A DNA stretch of 64,000 bases from an uncultured Eggerthellaceae bacterium (GCA_910588945.1 CAJUSF010000035.1:30834-94833); one strand, 5' to 3'; shown: positions 54,445 to 63,718, counted from the stretch's first letter. Numbers and translations: made by a program. Notes: generated by a model not told the origin, from the sequence alone.

Positions 54445-55659
54445 TTAATCCAGCTCGCTCGATTCGTTTTCATGCACGATCTCGAAAGTATCACGTGCGA
54501 TCATATACTCCTCGTCAGTCGGGATGACCAAAATAACTACGCGTGAATCCTTTGTTGATATCTCGCGCTCCCCTTTGCGCTCTTTATTCTTCTCATGATC
54601 AAGCACGATACCTAAAGGTTGCAAGCCCGCAAAGATCATCCTTCTCATCTTCTCGCAGTTTTCCCCTACCCCCGCTGTAAGAACGATGACATCGACACCG
54701 CCCATGACGGCGATGTATTGACCTAGATATTTCTTAACGGAATTAGAATACATCTCGTAGGCCAACTGGGCTCGATCGTCGCCCTCCTCCGATGCCGACC
54801 TGATAGAACGAAGGTCATTCGAGATGCCCGATATGCCCAAAAGACCGGACTTTTTGTTCAGAACATCATTGATCTCAGAGGTGCTCAGACCCTCATGCTC
54901 CATGATAAACGGGATTATGGCTGGATCAATAGCACCGGAGCGCGTTCCCATCATAAGGCCATCAAGCGGCGTGAGACCCATCGAGGTGTCCACTGCTACA
55001 CCATGGTCGACCGCTGTCATAGAACAACCATTGCCCAGATGGCAAGTAATGATCTTGAGATCCTCGATCGGCTCCTCGAGATAAGCCGCAGCCCTCTCTG
55101 CAATGTATCTGTGCGATGTGCCATGCGCTCCATATTTGCGGATAGCATATTTCTCGTAATACTCATAAGGGATCGGATACATGAATGCTTTCGGAGGAAG
55201 CGTCTGGAAATACGACGAGTCAAACACCGCCACCATCGGCTTGTCCGGCATAAAACGCTTGCACGCTTCGATACCCATAAGCGCCGCTTTGTTGTGCAAA
55301 GGCGCAAGCTCGGCAAGTTCATCGATCTTCTCGATCACAAAGTCATCGATGAGCACCGATCTATCGAAGTATTTACCACCCTGCACGATCCTATGGCCGA
55401 TTGCATCTATCTCGTCAAGCGAATCGATCGCTTTGTTCTCACCCTCGGTCAGAGCCTCAAGCACATGACGCATGGCATCGTTGTGATCCTTCATCGGGAT
55501 AGAGATGACGACCTCGTTGTCGTCTATGCCATGCTTGTGCGACGACTCGTCCGAACCGACCCTCTCGCAAATGCCTTTGGAAAGGAGTGCATGGGTCTCG
55601 ATATTGATGAGCTGATACTTCAGAGATGACGAACCTGCGTTCAAAACTAAAACATTCAA
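54445..55659 (-). CDS. ackA: Acetate kinase
   Basis: This enzyme converts acetyl phosphate plus ADP to acetate plus ATP. It starts VLVLNAGSSSLKYQLI, the ASKHA phosphate-binding loop, and contains GAHGTSHRYIAERAA, ITCHLGNGCSMTA and LTAGVGENCEKMRRM. The 404-residue length is normal. It lies convergent to pta, not downstream of it as in many bacteria, so the two are not one transcript. Confidence 0.96.
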   Translation of the reverse strand: MNVLVLNAGSSSLKYQLINIETHALLSKGICERVGSDESSHKHGIDDNEVVISIPMKDHNDAMRHVLEALTEGENKAIDSLDEIDAIGHRIVQGGKYFDRSVLIDDFVIEKIDELAELAPLHNKAALMGIEACKRFMPDKPMVAVFDSSYFQTLPPKAFMYPIPYEYYEKYAIRKYGAHGTSHRYIAERAAAYLEEPIEDLKIITCHLGNGCSMTAVDHGVAVDTSMGLTPLDGLMMGTRSGAIDPAIIPFIMEHEGLSTSEINDVLNKKSGLLGISGISNDLRSIRSASEEGDDRAQLAYEMYSNSVKKYLGQYIAVMGGVDVIVLTAGVGENCEKMRRMIFAGLQPLGIVLDHEKNKERKGEREISTKDSRVVILVIPTDEEYMIARDTFEIVHENESSELD

Positions 55660-55739
55660 GAGAAGCTCCCGTATCGAATCGTTGGAGAACCTTAAAAGGT
55701 GATTCTATCAAAAACGTTCATGAACAACTCTGATATCCC

Positions 55740-55764
55740 CGCCCGAAAAGGGTAATTTTCGGCG
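55740..55764 (-). other. Hairpin upstream of ackA / after HIT gene
   Basis: CGCCGAAAA and TTTTCGGGCG (minus strand) pair over nine positions with one bulge. An adjacent GAGAGG/CCTCTC hairpin lies nearer the HIT gene. They lie in the 144-bp gap between the HIT gene and ackA; without a U-tract the role is uncertain. Confidence 0.4.
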
Positions 55765-55803
55765 AGAGGAGCCTCTCTTGTGCTTCGGTGCGACAAAGAC
55801 CAA

Positions 55804-56160
55804 TCAAGCATCCAAAGAAGGGTTGCCCTCATTCATCTTCGCTCCGCCCAAGACATGCACATGAACATGATGAACAGTCTGGCATGCATCATCGTTCGTA
55901 TTGATTATGACGCGAAAGCCGCTCTCATCAATTCCCTTGATCCGAGCGACATCCTTGATCGCGGCCATCAGGTTAGCCATCTCATCGGCAGGGATGTCAT
56001 CGATGATGTTCTTGTAGTGATTCTTCGGAATAATCAGAACATGCGTGGGCATCATAGGGTTTAGATCTTCAAAAGCCAGCACATGGTCGTTCTCATAGAC
56101 GACTGTAGAAGGTATCTCGCCGTCGACGATCTTACAGAATATACAATCGTTGTCCTTCAT
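55804..56160 (-). CDS. HIT family protein (nucleotide hydrolase/transferase-like)
   Basis: This ~118-residue protein has CIFCKIVDGEIPSTVVYEND at the N-terminus and the HxHxHxx active-site motif HHVHVHVLGG near the end. It fits the HinT-like purine-nucleoside phosphoramidase branch. Two adjacent ATGs exist (56163 and 56160); the second has better spacing from AAGGAG. It is 71 bp after xseB on the same strand. The physiological substrate in bacteria is generally unclear. Confidence 0.9.
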   Translation of the reverse strand: MKDNDCIFCKIVDGEIPSTVVYENDHVLAFEDLNPMMPTHVLIIPKNHYKNIIDDIPADEMANLMAAIKDVARIKGIDESGFRVIINTNDDACQTVHHVHVHVLGGAKMNEGNPSLDA

Positions 56161-56231
56161 CATAGACTCCTTTGCTCCAAATTTGTCAGTAAAAAGCGCG
56201 CCTAAGCGCTCATTGAACATGCAGTGCTAGA

Positions 56232-56480
56232 CTATGCTTTTTGAAGCGTGGTGTCCTGCGTATCGTCATCGACTGACTCAGCAAGCTCACCCATGAGCAC
56301 CTCAACCTTCTGCTCAGCACCTTTGAGACGCTTTTGCAGAGATGACAGCAGCGCCACTCCAAGCGCATATCTCTCAAGGCTCTCTTCCAGCTCGAGCTCT
56401 CCAGATTCCAGCTGCCCGACGATCTGCTCAAGTTGCCCCATAGCCTCACGAAATGTAAGCTCATCAACGTTGTTTTCCAT
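56232..56480 (-). CDS. xseB: Exodeoxyribonuclease VII small subunit
   Basis: This 82-residue helical protein has the pattern LTFREAMGQLEQIVGQLESGELELEESLERYALGV, a long helical hairpin diagnostic of XseB. It forms a complex with XseA for single-strand DNA degradation. The ATG at 56480 with AAAGGAG upstream is preferred; the frame stays open for 24 codons further. The acidic C-terminal segment (SVDDDTQDTT) is slightly longer than usual. It follows xseA by 75 bp. Confidence 0.92.
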   Translation of the reverse strand: MENNVDELTFREAMGQLEQIVGQLESGELELEESLERYALGVALLSSLQKRLKGAEQKVEVLMGELAESVDDDTQDTTLQKA

Positions 56481-56555
56481 CAAAGCTCCTTTATTGATTC
56501 GAATATTGCCATAGATCCGACATATGGATCTCGCCTTCGCGATTAAAACCAAACA

Positions 56556-57926
56556 CTACACATCGACATTGAAAAGATCGATCGTCATCTCTGATCTTTT
56601 CGTTGATAGCACCTCACAATCTATCGTGCCGTCAGATACCAACACCTCTATCATCGATCCCGATGACACATCCTCGATAGCACCGACCACATCTCCATCC
56701 TTGATCTTTGTAATCGAATAGCCTCTGGCAAGAACACGCAGCGGCGAAAGATCCTCCAACCTTGATGAGGTCGCTAAAACCGCAGTCTTAAACGGATCGA
56801 GCATCGAAGTGCCTGCACGGGTGAACCTTGCCTCGAGCGCTTCGAGACTTCTCGCCTCAAGGCCCACCGCTTCACCGAGCGTACGTTCAAAAGAACGCCT
56901 GAGAAACGATGTCTTTTCCTTCATTCGCTCGAGCTTATCAGGCAAAACGCGCGACAACCTCATAGACAGATCGTCTATGCTCTGAGCCTCATCGGCAAAC
57001 AGACGTCTGGCATCCATAAACGAGCCTCTTGCCTCCAGCAGATCCACACGTGCGGACGCATCAGCAATGCGACGACGTTGTGAGCTCTCCATACGCTGCG
57101 CGAATCGAGCAAGCATTTGCAAAAGGTCTGCTGATGAGGGCGAAATGCTCTCAGCAGCGGCTGTAGGAGTCGATGCGCGGAGATCGGCGACCATATCCGC
57201 GATCGAGGTATCCGGTTCATGCCCGATACCGGTAACAATGGGCACTTTCGAATTTGCGATAACATATGCCAGTCGCTCGTCGTTAAACGGCATAAGATCC
57301 TCAAATGAGCCGCCTCCGCGAACAAGCAGTATCACATCGAGATCTATTGTAGAGAGCGCCTCGATACCAGCCATGATATGCTTGGGAGCATCGGAGCCTT
57401 CCACCGGCACGCCGGCAAGATAGACCTCAGCCAAAGGATAGCGACGCCTCAAAGTGCGCAACACGTCATGGACCGCCGCGCCTCGCGGAGATGTTACAAG
57501 TCCAACCTTTTCCGGATATGGAACAACCGTCTTCTTTCTTGATGGCTCCATCAATCCTTCAGCCTTGAGCTTTCTCGCAAGATTGGCAACCTTAAGACGC
57601 AGATTGCCCTCACCTGCCAAAGAGATGCTAAAAACATCGAAGTTCATGCGCCCTTTCGCGGCATACAGAGAAAACCGGCCCGATATCTCGACAAGGCTGC
57701 CAACTCGAAGCTCCACACCTGCTGCAGAATATCTGTTCATCCACATCATGCATGGCAGACTAGAGCGATCGTCTTTTACCGTGAAGTAAACAGCCTTATA
57801 GCCGGGCTTGTTGGAAAGCTCCGACACCTCGCCAAGTATCCTGACCGTTATGCCCTCAAGCGCTCCTTTCGCAATGCTAAGTGCCTGCGAAACGCTTATC
57901 GCGCCCTGCTCGCTTCGCTCAGTCAC
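56556..57926 (-). CDS. xseA: Exodeoxyribonuclease VII large subunit
   Basis: This is the catalytic subunit of the ssDNA exonuclease. The N-terminal OB-fold (ISVSQALSIAKGALEG to FYTVKDD-type sequence) is followed by the catalytic domain with GLVTSPRGAAVHDVLRTLRRRYP, VRGGGSFEDLMPFNDERLA, IVTGIGHEPDTSIADMVADLRASTPTAAAE and a coiled-coil C-terminus. It has 456 residues. Its GTG start at 57926 overlaps the preceding metallopeptidase gene by 8 bases, so translation is coupled. Confidence 0.95.
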   Translation of the reverse strand: MTERSEQGAISVSQALSIAKGALEGITVRILGEVSELSNKPGYKAVYFTVKDDRSSLPCMMWMNRYSAAGVELRVGSLVEISGRFSLYAAKGRMNFDVFSISLAGEGNLRLKVANLARKLKAEGLMEPSRKKTVVPYPEKVGLVTSPRGAAVHDVLRTLRRRYPLAEVYLAGVPVEGSDAPKHIMAGIEALSTIDLDVILLVRGGGSFEDLMPFNDERLAYVIANSKVPIVTGIGHEPDTSIADMVADLRASTPTAAAESISPSSADLLQMLARFAQRMESSQRRRIADASARVDLLEARGSFMDARRLFADEAQSIDDLSMRLSRVLPDKLERMKEKTSFLRRSFERTLGEAVGLEARSLEALEARFTRAGTSMLDPFKTAVLATSSRLEDLSPLRVLARGYSITKIKDGDVVGAIEDVSSGSMIEVLVSDGTIDCEVLSTKRSEMTIDLFNVDV

Positions 57927-58581
57927 GATTGTTTCCCAAAAGCCACAAAAGCTGCAGGATAGAGGTGAGCGCAGCTGCGAGATAGGTCAAAGCGCATGCT
58001 CTCAAAACGTCGAAAGCGCCTTTTTGCTCAGGCTGTGGCAAAGAGATGCTCTGCATATAGGCCATAGCGCGACGTGACGCGTCGAACTCGACCGGAAGCG
58101 TAGCGATCTGGAACAGCACCACGACCGCATACATCAAGATAGCAGCCCAAACAAGGCCTGCCATATTAAGAAAGATGCCGATAAGAAGTATGAATATCCA
58201 TGCATTAGAAGCAACGTTGGCCACAGGCACGATCGCGCCCCTGATCTTCATCGGCGTATAGCCGAACGCGTATTGGCAGGCATGGCCGACTTCATGGCAC
58301 GCCGTTGCAAGCGATGTGATCGATGTAGCCCCGAATGCCTCCGGAGACAACGTTATCGAATTGCTTCTCGGGTCGAAGAAATCCTCGCCATGCGCTCCGG
58401 GCTTGATGGGTACTCCGGATATCCCGTAATAGTCGAGCATCCGCTGAGCAGCCTGTGCTCCCGTGATGCCCAAAGAGTTGGGAACCGTCGAATACTTCGA
58501 CAGCTTCCCGTTCACGTATGCTTGTGCTCCGAGTCCGATCGCAAGTGTTACCACGATTAGCGCTAGATAACTGTAATCCAT
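57919..58581 (-). CDS. YugP-type membrane zinc metallopeptidase
   Basis: This 220-residue membrane protein has the zinc motif LATACHEVGHACQYAFGYTP (HExxH) at about residues 90-110, and the sequence LPVEFDASRRAMAYM that characterises the DUF/peptidase_2 YugP family. Three to four hydrophobic segments flank it. YugP proteins are widespread and their substrate is unknown. AGGAGG is well placed before the ATG. The gene heads an operon with xseA-xseB, a common neighbour arrangement with no known meaning. The gap before it (58582-58749) holds no gene. Confidence 0.88.
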   Translation of the reverse strand: MDYSYLALIVVTLAIGLGAQAYVNGKLSKYSTVPNSLGITGAQAAQRMLDYYGISGVPIKPGAHGEDFFDPRSNSITLSPEAFGATSITSLATACHEVGHACQYAFGYTPMKIRGAIVPVANVASNAWIFILLIGIFLNMAGLVWAAILMYAVVVLFQIATLPVEFDASRRAMAYMQSISLPQPEQKGAFDVLRACALTYLAAALTSILQLLWLLGNNRD

Positions 58582-58749
58582 ATGAACCTCCTAAACATTA
58601 TGACCACTAAGTATATATTGCATTAGGATCATTCATCGCGCGCCTGTTGAAAACGCTTGAGGCGAGTGGCCATCCATTGATCATGGACAAACAACGCACG
58701 CATCCGATCCTTCATCTTGATCACAAGATTCTACACTTGAGCGCACCGA

Positions 58750-59904
58750 TCAGAGTTGCGATCGCCTCGTTACTACCAACTCGTTATCATCAAGCCCGAG
58801 CACGATCCGGCCGCTCAAAAGATCCAAAAGCTCTCCGCCGACTATAGCGCGCCTCCACCCCTGCATAACCGGCACATCGCTCAGATGACCCCTCGCGACG
58901 CTCGCTAATTCAGATTGCGAGACGAGCGTCTGCAAAGCGATCCCGTTCTCTTTCGCCCGAAGTCTCGCGAGCGCAAGCATAAGATCGATCGACTGATCCA
59001 CATTAGGCTCGTTCGAGTTGTTCTGCTCGACCTTAGGCCAGTCCTGCTCGGGAAGCGAATAGCCCTTCTGCATGAGCGAGACCACCTCACGAGCGTCCTT
59101 TGTCGGAAGATGCTCTCGCATTCCTCTTATAAGGAACAACTCGTCGATGTTTTTCGGCTCGCGCTTGCACGCTTCGACTATCTGCTCATCGGTGAGCACC
59201 CACTTGCGCGGAATGTCCCGCTCTTGCGCCTTGATCTCCCTCCAAGCTGCAAGCTCACGCGCAGCTGAAAGCTGGTGACGATTGAGTTGGTTTCCCCGTT
59301 TAAGGCGCTTATAGCGACTATAAGGATCGACGATGTAGCTGCCTGGATCCGAGAGCGCTTCGAAATCCTCATCCAACCAAGACAGCCTGCCCTTCTCCTC
59401 GAGCATTGTCTTCATGATGGTATAGATTCCACCGAGATATGTCACATCATCAGCCGCATAAGCAAGCTGCGATGCTGCCAGAGGTCTTCTCGACCAATCG
59501 GTGAAAGAGTCACCCTTTTTGAGCGATACGCCGCAAAACGAGCTGACAAGCGACCCGAGACCGACCTGATGACTATGGCCAAGCAAAGCCGCCGCTATCT
59601 GTGTATCAAATACCGGCGTAGGCGTCACCGAGGTTGCTCGAAATAATATCTCGATATCCTGCCTGCCTGCATGGAACAACTTCATAATCTCCTTGTTCTC
59701 AAGAAGCACCCTTATATCGGAGATATCCTTTATCGCAATGGGATCGATCACAACTATCTGATCATCTGCAGCCATCTGAAGTAGACAAAGCTGCGGATAA
59801 TAGCTCTTCTCCCTTATGAACTCGGTGTCTATAGCCAACACCGAACAGTGGCTCGCATGTTCTATGAAATCAGCAAGCTCCTCTTTTGTATCGATGTATC
59901 TCAA
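58750..59904 (-). CDS. rnd: Ribonuclease D
   Basis: This 3'-exonuclease processes tRNA precursors and structured RNA. The DEDD exonuclease fold has Exo I VLAIDTEFIREKSYYP (D26, E28), Exo II LFHAGRQDIEILF and Exo III AYAADDVTYLGGIY. An HRDC domain follows from about residue 205 (RNHQLSAARELAAWREIKAQERD-type helices, KWVLTDEQIVEAC). At 384 residues it is normal. It stands alone, diverging from a lipid-kinase gene. Confidence 0.93.
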   Translation of the reverse strand: MRYIDTKEELADFIEHASHCSVLAIDTEFIREKSYYPQLCLLQMAADDQIVVIDPIAIKDISDIRVLLENKEIMKLFHAGRQDIEILFRATSVTPTPVFDTQIAAALLGHSHQVGLGSLVSSFCGVSLKKGDSFTDWSRRPLAASQLAYAADDVTYLGGIYTIMKTMLEEKGRLSWLDEDFEALSDPGSYIVDPYSRYKRLKRGNQLNRHQLSAARELAAWREIKAQERDIPRKWVLTDEQIVEACKREPKNIDELFLIRGMREHLPTKDAREVVSLMQKGYSLPEQDWPKVEQNNSNEPNVDQSIDLMLALARLRAKENGIALQTLVSQSELASVARGHLSDVPVMQGWRRAIVGGELLDLLSGRIVLGLDDNELVVTRRSQL

Positions 59905-60004
59905 AAAAAACTCCTGAAACGGCTTTCACTTTTCGCTTTATTTTCACATGATAACGATATTTGAGTATAGTAGTATCCATGATAGCCAACCGAGAGGAAA
60001 TTCA

Positions 60005-60916
60005 TTGAAGCTTTTGGTCATAAACAATATGGTTTCAGGTTTGGACGACGGCGCTATCTTTGACTATATCCGATCATTTTCCAAAGATGGCGATGAGGTG
60101 GTCCTTCGCACCACGGATGGAACGACCGACATTCGCGCCTATCTCTACGATGCAGAGGATTACGATGTCGTTGTCGCATCCGGCGGAGATGGCACCGTAT
60201 CGGCGATTGCATATGAGATGGCAGATACTGCCATACCTCTTCTGCCCTTCCCTGCAGGTACCGCTAATCTGCTCTCGGCTAACCTCTATTCACCCACCGA
60301 ACCCCATGCGCTTGTCGACATGACGCGATCGCTCAAGACAATGGATTTCGATATCGGTGAGATAGTTCTAAGCGACGGCACCAAGCATGGCTTTTTGATC
60401 ATGGCGGGCGCCGGATATGATGCCACCATCATGAAAGATGCCGAGGAGGGCAAGAAGCTCTTAGGGCAGATGGCGTATTTCACCTCCGCATTCACGAACA
60501 CGAATCCTCAATTCTCGGATTTCGAGATCATGGTCGATGGAGAGAAGATCATAAGCTCGGGTGTCGGAGTGCTGGTCATCAACTTCTCCAAGATCCAATT
60601 CGACATATCCGTCATCCACGAGAACAACCCGCGCGATGGCCTTTTCGATGTCGTCATATTGAAAACAAAGGATGCCTACGGGCTTCTTCCAGCATTTTTC
60701 GCAGCACTGCTCGATAGGTCGGGCGACTTCCCGAACAGATCGAATGCTTTCGAGGTCTACCGAGCAAAAGAGGTCTCGGTCATAGCCACACCGCCGCTTA
60801 AGGTTCAATACGATGGCGAGGCGATAGATCAGCTCACCCCGTTCAAAATAAGGATGCTGCCAAGTGCCTGCAGACTCGTTGTATCAGATGCCTGCATAAA
60901 AGCCTACGAAGGGTAG
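60005..60916 (+). CDS. Diacylglycerol kinase-family lipid kinase
   Basis: This soluble enzyme belongs to the DAGK catalytic family (LCB5/YegS type). The nucleotide-binding motif VVASGGDGTVSAIAYEM, FPAGTANLLSANL and the distal LKVQYDGEAI support ATP-dependent phosphorylation of a lipid such as diacylglycerol or a prenol. The TTG at 60005 (LKLLVINNMV) with GAGAGGAAA seven bases upstream is chosen; an in-frame start at 59948 would add 19 residues of no family similarity. It is monocistronic and divergent from rnd. Confidence 0.88.
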   Translation: MKLLVINNMVSGLDDGAIFDYIRSFSKDGDEVVLRTTDGTTDIRAYLYDAEDYDVVVASGGDGTVSAIAYEMADTAIPLLPFPAGTANLLSANLYSPTEPHALVDMTRSLKTMDFDIGEIVLSDGTKHGFLIMAGAGYDATIMKDAEEGKKLLGQMAYFTSAFTNTNPQFSDFEIMVDGEKIISSGVGVLVINFSKIQFDISVIHENNPRDGLFDVVILKTKDAYGLLPAFFAALLDRSGDFPNRSNAFEVYRAKEVSVIATPPLKVQYDGEAIDQLTPFKIRMLPSACRLVVSDACIKAYEG

Positions 60917-60948
60917 CACTCTGCGAACTTGCGTTGCGCGTATTGGAT

Positions 60949-61782
60949 CTAGCTGTGATCCTCGCTAGAATCGCAATCCGTCATGCGCGAACGGGCGAGC
61001 TCTTTCTCATATTCGCGAAGATTAGAATTGAAACGCATCTGAATGAGCTCGAGTATGATCGCGAACACCATGGCGAAATACATCATGAGCTTTTCAAGAT
61101 GCATTCCCAAAAGCTCTATGCCTGTGGTGATACCGAGCGAGTCGAGTACGAGAAGAGCACCGATGGCGGCAATGAACACGAGCGCCAAGATCTTCATCTC
61201 AACATTCTCGTTTATGAATTTGGAGATCGGATCGATAAATATCATCATAATGAGAATGGCAATAATAACAGCCGCTATCATTATGAATAGATGGTCTGCA
61301 AGGCCCACAGCGGTGATCACCGAATCGATCGAGAACACGATATCCATGATCATTATGGTGCCGATAGCCTGCGGTAGCGAAATGAGGTGCTTCGCCTTAT
61401 GTTCCTCGGAATGCTCGGCTTTGATCTCGGTGAGCGCAAGAGTGGAGCGAAGCTCTGCTATCCCCTTGTAGATCAGATATGCACCGCCGATAAGAAGGAC
61501 AAGGTCGCGGATTGTAAGATCGTGCTGCCATGCACCAAGATCGATGGTAAACAGCGAGGTGGTCATATGCACGAGCCAACTTGCAAAGCATAGGAACAGA
61601 CAGCGCATCACAAGCGCTCCTGCCAAACCGAGCTTTCGCCCGATATGCTGCTTTTCCTCTGGAAGCCTGTCAGTCGTGATCGATATGAAAACGATATTGT
61701 CTATGCCAAGGACGATCTCCAAAAAAGTGAGCGTCAAAAGGCTGATCCAAGCTTCGGGTGTAAGTAAAAATGTAAGATCCAT
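60949..61782 (-). CDS. TerC family integral membrane protein
   Basis: The 277-residue product has seven to eight hydrophobic segments and the TerC signatures TFLEIVLGIDNIVFISITTDRLP and DIVFSIDSVITAVGLADH, acidic residues inside the membrane thought to bind metal. TerC relatives act in metal export to secreted proteins or tellurite resistance; no ter operon is here. ATG at 61782 is preferred; the open frame runs upstream through the divergent gene. The SD is weak. The C-terminal ~25 residues are charged and cytoplasmic. Confidence 0.87.
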   Translation of the reverse strand: MDLTFLLTPEAWISLLTLTFLEIVLGIDNIVFISITTDRLPEEKQHIGRKLGLAGALVMRCLFLCFASWLVHMTTSLFTIDLGAWQHDLTIRDLVLLIGGAYLIYKGIAELRSTLALTEIKAEHSEEHKAKHLISLPQAIGTIMIMDIVFSIDSVITAVGLADHLFIMIAAVIIAILIMMIFIDPISKFINENVEMKILALVFIAAIGALLVLDSLGITTGIELLGMHLEKLMMYFAMVFAIILELIQMRFNSNLREYEKELARSRMTDCDSSEDHS

Positions 61783-61824
61783 GGCTATCAAGATAGCGTA
61801 GGACCCTATTTGTAGCAATGCTAT

Positions 61825-61834
61825 AATCCGTAAA
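61825..61834 (+). promoter_or_regulatory. Extended -10 promoter
   Basis: TGC-TATAAT (61826-61834) precedes the GTG start at 61861 by 26 bases. No good -35 is seen, as is usual for extended -10 promoters. Confidence 0.55.
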
Positions 61835-61860
61835 GTTACCAAATTGAGGGGATTTCGACA

Positions 61861-63207
61861 GTGAGCACTAAAAAACCAAGCATTCATGAAGATTCGCAAT
61901 CCAAAGCCGCAAGGCACGTCCAGCCTCATTCTGAACACTTTGAGAATGCAGACGATGGCATAAGGGGCAAAAGGAGCGACGAGAATGCCTCTCCGAAGAT
62001 TTCCATCTCGAACAATTCGATTCATCTACCGAAAGATGGTGATACGAAAAGTGCAGTCGGAAGGTCTCATGCTGCCAAATCCCGTCGCCCTTCTGTGAAG
62101 GGCAAAGCCGGCGAAGAGGCTCCTTCTGCAAAAGCGGCGAAAAAACATAGCGACGCGGTCGAAGCGCATGGCACTAGATCGGCCGAGGATAAAGGTGTTA
62201 TCACTGATGATGCGAACACCCCATCACATGGCGATCCTCGTAAACGAGCTTCTCGCGAACAGATTTTCCATGATAAGGACTTACACGAGCAGGACGCTCA
62301 TGAGCAAGCTCCTCGCGATCAGACCTCTCACGACGACGCATCTCACGAGCACGCTGCATCAGAAGATAGCATCATATCTGCAAAAGGCACTGTGAAGAGG
62401 GTGCATGAACCACAACTTCGCCATGGAGACGCTCAATCCCATATGGCCTATGACCATATGGCTCAAGACGGCATGGAGCGCGTTCGTTATCTAAACGGCG
62501 ATGTCCTCTCCCGCCCGTTGAAGATGCCCGCCAAATATAGAAGGATGTCTTATCTTCTCGTGCTTGTCGCCATCGCTATAGGGGTAGCGTTTCTCACCTA
62601 CTATCTCGACACGACGATTAACGAGCCCAAACGTGAGCAGCAAAGGATGGAAGAAAGACTTGAACAGGATATCGCTCTCAATCTTCCCGATATGATCTCG
62701 CTGCTTCCGATGGATGATGCAACGATACTTGCAACGCTTCAAGCAAGCGGAGACACTATTTTTGATAAGTCCTCGTTCCAGGGTAACACATCTGCGCTTG
62801 AGCTCATCAGGCTGCCTCCGGAAGTCGACCTAGCGCAAGCCGGCGCGCTCTATCTTAAAGGAATCAATAAGCTCAGCGGCACTGAGGCAGCCTTGCTTCT
62901 TAACGGCTCATGGGATCTGGATGTAGACAGGTCAAAAGGAATGAACATGGCTATCCATTATGCCGACTTCAAATCCAAAACAGTCGATGCCGCCATACAA
63001 AATGCGCTAGTTGAAGAAGGCCTCGATCAGACCGTGCTCACAGAGTCTGGTACCGATAACTCGGGCAACACCTTTGCCACCGGCAATGTAGAGGTAGACG
63101 GAATCACTTACGCATGGAAGATATCAGCGTTGCCTTTGAATGAGGTGTACTCCGTGAATGGGCTTCCCGAAGATGCCATCTATGTCGGCATTCGCTTCAC
63201 AAGCTAA
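61861..63207 (+). CDS. Membrane-anchored protein with long charged N-terminal region, function unknown
   Basis: I do not recognise this 448-residue protein. The first ~225 residues are disordered-looking and rich in His, Asp, Glu, Lys and Ser, with a stretch of HD/HE pairs at about residues 135-170. A single transmembrane segment SYLLVLVAIAIGVAFLTYYL follows near residue 230. The remaining ~200 residues would be extracytoplasmic and look folded, without cysteines or known catalytic motifs. It starts at a GTG with GAGGGGAT upstream and has its own promoter and terminator. The type II topology suggests a surface or envelope role only in a general sense. Confidence 0.8.
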   Translation: MSTKKPSIHEDSQSKAARHVQPHSEHFENADDGIRGKRSDENASPKISISNNSIHLPKDGDTKSAVGRSHAAKSRRPSVKGKAGEEAPSAKAAKKHSDAVEAHGTRSAEDKGVITDDANTPSHGDPRKRASREQIFHDKDLHEQDAHEQAPRDQTSHDDASHEHAASEDSIISAKGTVKRVHEPQLRHGDAQSHMAYDHMAQDGMERVRYLNGDVLSRPLKMPAKYRRMSYLLVLVAIAIGVAFLTYYLDTTINEPKREQQRMEERLEQDIALNLPDMISLLPMDDATILATLQASGDTIFDKSSFQGNTSALELIRLPPEVDLAQAGALYLKGINKLSGTEAALLLNGSWDLDVDRSKGMNMAIHYADFKSKTVDAAIQNALVEEGLDQTVLTESGTDNSGNTFATGNVEVDGITYAWKISALPLNEVYSVNGLPEDAIYVGIRFTS

Positions 63208-63238
63208 ATTTCAACTACACCTTGATACTGCGACATCG

Positions 63239-63267
63239 AACCCCGTATCTATGAGATGCGGGGTTTT
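63239..63267 (+). terminator. Intrinsic terminator of the unknown membrane gene
   Basis: AACCCCGTATC and GATGCGGGGTT form an 11-bp stem with one G-T pair, then TTTT. Confidence 0.85.
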
Positions 63268-63337
63268 CATTTGATAACGAGGATTAGGCACTGATATGCA
63301 CCTTACGGAATTTCTTGAAAATTCTTCTTGCATATGA

Positions 63338-63366
63338 GATGAACTATGTGTAATATATTCAGGCAC
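63338..63366 (+). promoter_or_regulatory. Promoter of the tRNA-Gly/tRNA-Cys pair
   Basis: TTGCAT (63338-63343), a 17-bp spacer and TAATAT (63361-63366), directly in front of tRNA-Gly. As TAATAT touches the mature 5' end of the tRNA, the true start may use a slightly different -10. Confidence 0.4.
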
Positions 63367-63442
63367 GCGGACATGGCTCAGCTGGTAGAGCACCACCTTG
63401 CCAAGGTGGGGGTCGCGGGTTCGAACCCCGTTGTCCGCTCCA
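63367..63442 (+). tRNA. tRNA-Gly (anticodon GCC)
   Basis: GCGGACA pairs with TGTCCGC, then T and an encoded CCA. The anticodon loop TTGCCAA in ACCACC/GGTGG gives GCC. The T-loop GGTTCGAACCC is canonical. Confidence 0.96.
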
Positions 63443-63452
63443 TTTAAAAGCA

Positions 63453-63484
63453 GAGGCCGGTCAAGATATTGGCTGGCCTCTTTT
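63453..63484 (+). terminator. Terminator-like hairpin between tRNA-Gly and tRNA-Cys
   Basis: GAGGCCGGTCAA and TTGGCTGGCCTC pair over 12 positions with two G-T pairs and a GATA loop, followed by TTTT. It suggests that the two tRNAs are separately ended or partly attenuated. Confidence 0.7.
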
Positions 63485-63496
63485 AGCTTCGAAGAT

Positions 63497-63570
63497 GGCG
63501 ACGTGGCCAAGTGGTAAGGCAGAGGCCTGCAAAGCCTTTATCTCCGGTTCGAATCCGGACGTCGCCTCCA
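63497..63570 (+). tRNA. tRNA-Cys (anticodon GCA)
   Basis: GGCGACG pairs with CGTCGCC, then T and an encoded CCA. The anticodon loop CTGCAAA in AGGC/GCCT gives GCA. The T-loop GGTTCGAATCC is canonical. Confidence 0.96.
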
Positions 63571-63718
63571 AATCCTATTCTTCATATCAATATCAATAAG
63601 CGTGGATCAACACGATTTATGCCTCTCAATGCTTCTACTCGTGTCTGAGAGCGCGATACATAAGAGTCAGGCCCAGTGTCTTCGACTGCTCCTCCCCAAT
63701 GGAAGTGATTATCTAGAA

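Noticed and set aside
54895..55629. 244-codon plus-strand open frame
   Set aside because: Antisense to the conserved body of ackA.
63211..63510. 99-codon minus-strand open frame
   Set aside because: Antisense to tRNA-Gly; NGVRTRDPHLGKVVLYQLSHV is a tRNA-complement artefact.
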